In this document: piece by piece, positions 39,325-43,927 of the stretch | Layout: each line of letters begins with the position of its first letter | Position numbering within the stretch: position 1 is the first letter of the stretch | From: Candidatus Cloacimonadota bacterium | GTDB lineage: Bacteria > Cloacimonadota > Cloacimonadia > Cloacimonadales > JAMOQM01 | Reading direction: 5' to 3' | DNA: 43,927 nt | NCBI GenBank assembly: GCA_027064005.1 | Contig: JAMOQM010000080.1 | Location: forward strand, 1 to 43,927 | The notes under the pieces: model-generated | Database searches by the model: none | What the model was told of the DNA's origin: nothing | The model's input: only the letters and a program-made list of their open reading frames with translations | Made by a program: the position numbers and the translations under genes

Positions 39325-41043
39325 ATGTTTTCTAAAAATTATAAATTAATAAGTGAATCTCCGCAAAAATATCAAATTAAGAATAGTGTTTGTCGGTTTT
39401 CCAAAAACTATCTGACTCTTTTATCTAAAGAAGAAACTCGAACTTTCGGTTATCATAAAAATGGAAAAATCAGTACAATCTGCAGTAAATATTATCCTAA
39501 AAAAAATGCTGAGAAAATGATTGAAAATTTTGTTTCTAATCAGGATACTATCGTCATCTTTGGTATTTCTTGCGGTAACGAAATTGCTCTTTTAAGTAAA
39601 AAGTATCCAAATAAAAGGAAAATTGTAATCGAACCGGATAAGAATCTTTTTAATTATTTTTTGCGATATTTTGATTTAGAAGAAATGCTAAATGTCGAAT
39701 TTTTGGTTGGCTGGGAAGATTACGAAATTATAGCCAAAATAGATTTAAAGTTACCGCAATTTGATATTTTAGAAAATAAACAAATTGACCCTGTGATCGC
39801 TAATTATTTTTCTTCGCTTAAAAAACGTTTATTTCATCAAAACCAATATGAGTTTTCCGAAAAGTGGAAATATCCTAAATTTGCATTTTCCAATCCTAAA
39901 ATATTATATATTGACTCTTCTTATGTTTTAACTAAAGAATGCCTTTTTGCATTTCAAAAACTAAATATTCAATACAAATATATTCATATTGAACAAGATT
40001 CTTATAATTATGGAGAATTTATTAAAAATATTTTACAGATAATTTCCGAATTTAAACCTGATTTTGTGATGACAATTAACCATCTCGGTTTCGACAATGA
40101 AGGGCGTTTTACCGAAATGTTGGAAGAATTGGAACTGCCTTTTGTCTCTTGGTTTGTCGATAGCCCGAATGTTATTTTGGACAGTTTTCATCGCAACGTT
40201 TCTGATTATGCTAATATATTTGTTTGGGATAAAGATTACATTGATGATTTAAAAAATGTTGGCTATAAAAATGTAGATTATCTTCCTTTAGCTACTTCTC
40301 CTGAAATATTTTTTCCAACAGAAAGTTCTAAAATTATAGATGTTTCATTTGTAGGAAGCAGTATGTTTTATGCAATAAATAAGAATATGAAGAGTTTTAG
40401 TCATCGACCGGATTTGTTAAATTTATTTGAAATTACGGCTCAACATTTTCTAAGTAATAAGTTTAGATTTGTTTCGCAATCTATTGAAAAATTGTCAGAT
40501 AAGTATAGATATTATTTTGATTCTAATGATCAGAAAAAAGATTTTGAAGCGGCAGTTTTATGGAGAGCTACCCAAATTTATCGACTTTCAGGAATAAAAA
40601 AATTAGCTGAATTTAATCCTAATATTTATGGAGACCCAAATTGGAAATATCTCTTGGACGAAAGATATAATTTGAATAGTGAACTTTCTTATTATGATAA
40701 TCTTTCTGAAATGTATAATATGTCCAAAATCAATTTTAATATGACGAGCAGACAAATGAAGAATTCTGTAAATCAACGTATTTTCGACGTTCCGGCTGTT
40801 GGCGGTTTTTTGCTTACTGATTACAAGTCTCAATTAGAAGAAATTTACGATTTGAAAACAGATATTGCTACTTTTAAAAATGTGGATGAAATTCCATCTT
40901 TGATAAAATATTATTTGAAAAATCCTGAAGTTAGAGAGAAAATGTCTAAAAATGCTTATAAAAAAGTTGTTGAAAATCAGACTTATGAGCTGAGGATAAA
41001 AAAACTTGTTCTGATAATGCAATCCAGATATCTTAATTTATAG
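39325..41043 (+). CDS. Two-domain protein: Maf/DUF115-like N-terminal segment plus CgeB/DUF3880-like glycosyltransferase
   Basis: N-terminal TIVIFGISCGNEIALLSKKYPNKRKIVIEPDKNLFNYFL; C-terminal RIFDVPAVGGFLLTDYKSQLEEIYDLKTDIATFKNVDEIPSLIKYYLKNPEVREKMSKNAYKKV. ATG 39325 preferred (AGAGG RBS) over GTG 39319. Confidence 0.75.
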   Translation: MFSKNYKLISESPQKYQIKNSVCRFSKNYLTLLSKEETRTFGYHKNGKISTICSKYYPKKNAEKMIENFVSNQDTIVIFGISCGNEIALLSKKYPNKRKIVIEPDKNLFNYFLRYFDLEEMLNVEFLVGWEDYEIIAKIDLKLPQFDILENKQIDPVIANYFSSLKKRLFHQNQYEFSEKWKYPKFAFSNPKILYIDSSYVLTKECLFAFQKLNIQYKYIHIEQDSYNYGEFIKNILQIISEFKPDFVMTINHLGFDNEGRFTEMLEELELPFVSWFVDSPNVILDSFHRNVSDYANIFVWDKDYIDDLKNVGYKNVDYLPLATSPEIFFPTESSKIIDVSFVGSSMFYAINKNMKSFSHRPDLLNLFEITAQHFLSNKFRFVSQSIEKLSDKYRYYFDSNDQKKDFEAAVLWRATQIYRLSGIKKLAEFNPNIYGDPNWKYLLDERYNLNSELSYYDNLSEMYNMSKINFNMTSRQMKNSVNQRIFDVPAVGGFLLTDYKSQLEEIYDLKTDIATFKNVDEIPSLIKYYLKNPEVREKMSKNAYKKVVENQTYELRIKKLVLIMQSRYLNL

Positions 41044-41234
41044 ATCTCGGAAACTATGATTGTAAGCATTCTGCTTTTTGTATTTTCCTTTTCGGATTTA
41101 TTGTAAAATTTCGTAACTTTTTTTATGAATTTCAAAGTCCTTTATTTCGCTTGGAATCCTAACTTAATTTATAGTTTTCTTGACATCAAAAGCGGTAAAA
41201 TAATTTTTTCTAAAAAAAATCGGAGTTAAAAATA

Positions 41235-42233
41235 ATGTTAAAAATCGGAGTCGTTGGAGTTGGACATTTAGGACAGCATCATGCTAGAATTTTTGCTCAA
41301 ATGAAAAACTGTAAATTAGTCGGTGTTTTTGATCAAAATATGGAAAGAGCTACAGAAATAGCTAATAAAAATAATACAAAATACTTTGATAAATATATAG
41401 ATTTGTTAAATAATATAGATGCTGTGGATATTTCAGCTACAACAACTTATCATTATGAATTGGCAAAAGAAGCTTTGCTTGCCGGTAAACATATTTTTAT
41501 CGAAAAGCCAATAACAGCTGAATTGTGGCAGGCAGAAGAATTGCTAAAAATTGCTGATGAAAAATCATTGAAAATTCAGGTAGGACATATCGAAAGATTT
41601 AATCCCGTGATGATTGATTCGGCTGATATTATCAAAAATCCGGTTTTTATCGAATCTCACAGAATAGCACCTTTTACTCCACGGGGAAGTGATGTGCCGG
41701 TTATTTTAGATTTGATGATTCATGATATTGATTTAATTTTATCTTTTGTAGATTCTAAAATTAAACATATTAGTGCTTCCGGATTATCATTATTTACCAA
41801 AAGCATTGATATCGCGAATGCTCGCTTAGAATTTGAGAACGGAGCAATTGCTAATGTTACTTCCAGTAGAGTAGCTTTGAAAAGAGAACGAAAGATTAGA
41901 TTTTTCCAAAAAGATGCTTATATTTCTGCAAATTTTCAAGATCAGGAAACTAACATTGTGAAAAAATCTAAAAATTTAAATAATGTTTTGGCTCAAATGA
42001 TGTTTTCAGGAGATGATATTAAAGCCGAAGATTTAGTTGATTCTAAATTTATCGACTCTTCTAATCATGAAAAAGATGCTTTAACTTTGGAATTGGAATC
42101 ATTTGTAGATGCGGTTGTAAATGATAAAGAACCGATTGTTAATGGTAATGCAGGTTTAAGAGCATTACGGATTGCTTTGAAAATTGTTAATTTAATTGAA
42201 GGAAATAATAAAAAAAATAAGGATTTGTTATGA
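41235..42233 (+). CDS. Gfo/Idh/MocA family oxidoreductase
   Basis: IGVVGVGHLGQHHARIFAQM Rossmann, HIFIEKPITAEL, VGHIERFNPV, DLMIHDIDLI. Confidence 0.92.
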   Translation: MLKIGVVGVGHLGQHHARIFAQMKNCKLVGVFDQNMERATEIANKNNTKYFDKYIDLLNNIDAVDISATTTYHYELAKEALLAGKHIFIEKPITAELWQAEELLKIADEKSLKIQVGHIERFNPVMIDSADIIKNPVFIESHRIAPFTPRGSDVPVILDLMIHDIDLILSFVDSKIKHISASGLSLFTKSIDIANARLEFENGAIANVTSSRVALKRERKIRFFQKDAYISANFQDQETNIVKKSKNLNNVLAQMMFSGDDIKAEDLVDSKFIDSSNHEKDALTLELESFVDAVVNDKEPIVNGNAGLRALRIALKIVNLIEGNNKKNKDLL

Positions 42234-43528
42234 AAACTATAAAAGTAAAAGATATAAAAGATTATCTCGGAGAAGAAATAAGATTAGAAGGTTGGGTAAG
42301 AAATTATCGAAAATCCGGCAGTAAATTACGTTTTATCATTTTTAGAGACGGTTCGGGAGACATTCAATCTGTTTGCTCAAAATCCGAAATGGGCGAAGAA
42401 AAATTTGAGAAATCAAAAAAAGTGAGTATCGAAAGCTCTGTTATTATAACAGGAATTCCGGGAAAACATCCGAAAAAAGAAAATGTTTATGAGTTACAAG
42501 TTACGGATATTGAGATAGTTGGAGATTCACCGGATTATCCAATCTCAAAAAAAGAACACGGAACAGATTTTTTAATGAAAAATCGCCATCTCTGGATTAG
42601 ATCTCGAAAACAATGGGCAACTTTGAGAATTCGCCACACAGTTTATTATGCAATTACAGACTTTTTAAATTCTCAAGATTTTATTAGATTCGATTCTCCT
42701 ATCTTGACACCGAGTGCTTGCGAAGGAACAACAACACTTTTTGAAGTTCCTTACTTTGATTTAGGAAGTGCCTATCTTTCTCAATCAGGTCAATTATATC
42801 TCGAAACCGGAGCAATGTCCCTCGGGAAAGTTTATGATTTTGGTCCTGTTTTCAGAGCGGAAAAATCTAAAACTAGAAAACACCTCACCGAGTTTTGGAT
42901 GATGGATGCGGAAATGGCTTATGTTAATCATGAAGGAAATATGAAACTTCAGGAAGATATGGTAAGATTCGTAATCCGAACCGTATTGGAAAAATGCTCA
43001 ACTGAATTAGAAATATTGGGAAGAGATATTGAACAATTAAAGAAAGCCGATGCAGAATTTAAGTGTATGACGCATCACGAAGTTGTAGATTATTTACGGG
43101 GCAAAGGCTCTGAAATTAATTATGACGAAGATCTATCTTCTGCTGATGAAGCTCTTCTTACGGAAGGAAGTGATGTCCCTATTTTTATCGAAAAATGGCC
43201 GAAAGATATTAAAGCTTTTTATATGAAACGAGATGAAAATGACGACAATATTGTACTTGGTTCAGATTTAATAGCTCCGGAAGGATTTGGGGAAATTATC
43301 GGTGGATCTGAAAGAGAAACAGATTATGACGTGATGCTGGAAAGAATGAATAAAGAAAATATGGATATTAATGAATATCAATGGTATCTTGATTTAAGAA
43401 AATACGGTTCTGTTGTTCATAGTGGATTTGGAGTTGGTTTGGAAAGATTAACCTCTTGGATGGCCGGTGCAAAACATGTTCGGGAATGCATTCCTTATGC
43501 AAGAATGATTTATAGAATTCATCCGTAA
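42230..43528 (+). CDS. asnS: Asparaginyl-tRNA synthetase
   Basis: Class IIb OB-fold N-terminus (IRLEGWVRNYRKSG), motif 2 VYDFGPVFRAEKSKTRKHLTEFWMMDAEMA, motif 3 GFGVGLERLTSW. Asn over Asp specificity inferred from FWMMDAE and overall form. Confidence 0.88.
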   Translation: MKTIKVKDIKDYLGEEIRLEGWVRNYRKSGSKLRFIIFRDGSGDIQSVCSKSEMGEEKFEKSKKVSIESSVIITGIPGKHPKKENVYELQVTDIEIVGDSPDYPISKKEHGTDFLMKNRHLWIRSRKQWATLRIRHTVYYAITDFLNSQDFIRFDSPILTPSACEGTTTLFEVPYFDLGSAYLSQSGQLYLETGAMSLGKVYDFGPVFRAEKSKTRKHLTEFWMMDAEMAYVNHEGNMKLQEDMVRFVIRTVLEKCSTELEILGRDIEQLKKADAEFKCMTHHEVVDYLRGKGSEINYDEDLSSADEALLTEGSDVPIFIEKWPKDIKAFYMKRDENDDNIVLGSDLIAPEGFGEIIGGSERETDYDVMLERMNKENMDINEYQWYLDLRKYGSVVHSGFGVGLERLTSWMAGAKHVRECIPYARMIYRIHP

Positions 43529-43623
43529 TAGAAGATATTTAACTACTTTTAAAAGAATTTTGAATGAAAGAGAAGAAAGAGAAGCAAAGTAAAAACTAAA
43601 AAGTAAAATGAATAAAGAAGTAC

Positions 43624-43642
43624 AACGACTTTGCAAGTCGTT
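43624..43642. repeat. Short perfect hairpin
   Basis: AACGACTT (43624-43631) / TGC / AAGTCGTT (43635-43642), followed by ACAAAAAAAA. Confidence 0.8.
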
Positions 43643-43657
43643 ACAAAAAAAATTCAA

Positions 43658-43700
43658 GAACATCGGAATGTACGACCGGCGGGAGTTCTTCCGATTGTTC
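43658..43700. repeat. Hairpin with one bulge
   Basis: GAACATCGGAA (43658-43668) pairs with TTCCGATTGTTC (43689-43700) with one bulged base; GC-rich loop TGTACGACCGGCGGGAGTTC. Confidence 0.75.
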
Positions 43701-43713
43701 GACTTCAAAACAA

Positions 43714-43748
43714 AATGAATAATGAACAATGAATGATGAATAATGAGG
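43714..43748. repeat. Heptamer tandem repeat, 5 copies
   Basis: AATGAAT AATGAAC AATGAAT GATGAAT AATGAGG. Confidence 0.8.
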
Positions 43749-43770
43749 AAAAAAGAAGAAAGAAACTTAA

Positions 43771-43796
43771 TTAATTTTGAATGCTTAATTTTGAAT
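43771..43796. repeat. 12-nt direct repeat
   Basis: TTAATTTTGAAT at 43771-43782 and 43785-43796 (period 14). Confidence 0.75.
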
Positions 43797-43853
43797 TTTG
43801 AAAGTCAAGTCCTATTTTTTGGTGTAAATTAACTCAATGTTCATTTCACTTTG

Positions 43854-43899
43854 TTTTCCTGTCCCGCTATGCAGCGTAGCAAATAGCGGGACAGGAAAA
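43854..43899. repeat. 17-bp perfect inverted repeat, REP-like hairpin
   Basis: TTTTCCTGTCCCGCTAT (43854-43870) / 12-nt loop GCAGCGTAGCAA / ATAGCGGGACAGGAAAA (43883-43899). Confidence 0.9.
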
Positions 43900-43927
43900 T
43901 TTAAGCAACTTTTTCACCTATACCTTG

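Noticed and set aside
41180-41205. TTGACA upstream of the Gfo/Idh gene as a promoter
   Set aside because: The nearby AT-rich TAAAAT lies only about 10 nt away, wrong for a sigma-70 -10; no well-spaced alternative.
41044-41234. Intergenic region before Gfo/Idh as tRNA or ncRNA
   Set aside because: No cloverleaf or strong secondary structure found by eye.
43448-43729. 93-aa minus-strand ORF at the end of asnS
   Set aside because: Overlaps the asnS 3' end and the hairpin/tandem-repeat block; no domain-like pattern. Best explained by the repeats.

Overview
This is an AT-rich bacterial chromosomal window, almost fully coding, with no rRNA, tRNA or CRISPR recognised. From left to right it holds: (1) a division/cell-wall (dcw) cluster, murF(partial)-mraY-murD-ftsW-murG-murC-murB-ftsQ-ftsA-ftsZ; (2) a small membrane protein, a PAP2 phosphatase, a PHP phosphoesterase and three glycosyltransferases; (3) a DUF4390-like / NtrY-like / NtrC-like signalling operon followed by a 3-keto-5-aminohexanoate cleavage-type enzyme and a bidirectional terminator; (4) a compact minus-strand housekeeping operon, der-plsY-purF-rfaE1-secA-hyp-topA-permease-hyp; (5) a four-gene minus-strand signalling operon (histidine kinase, lone receiver, REC-HDOD, REC-degenerate HD), divergent from a K+-channel/RCK/bacteriohemerythrin fusion gene; (6) a two-domain CgeB-like glycosyltransferase, a Gfo/Idh/MocA oxidoreductase and asnS; (7) a non-coding tail of inverted and tandem repeats. 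The best candidate for an undescribed system is the predicted O2-sensing K+ channel (37903-39306), which keeps the selectivity filter, the Rossmann motif and all expected hemerythrin ligands, together with the adjacent divergent operon of one kinase and three receivers without DNA-binding outputs. Product names come from motif recognition by eye. No database search was run, so novelty is not established.
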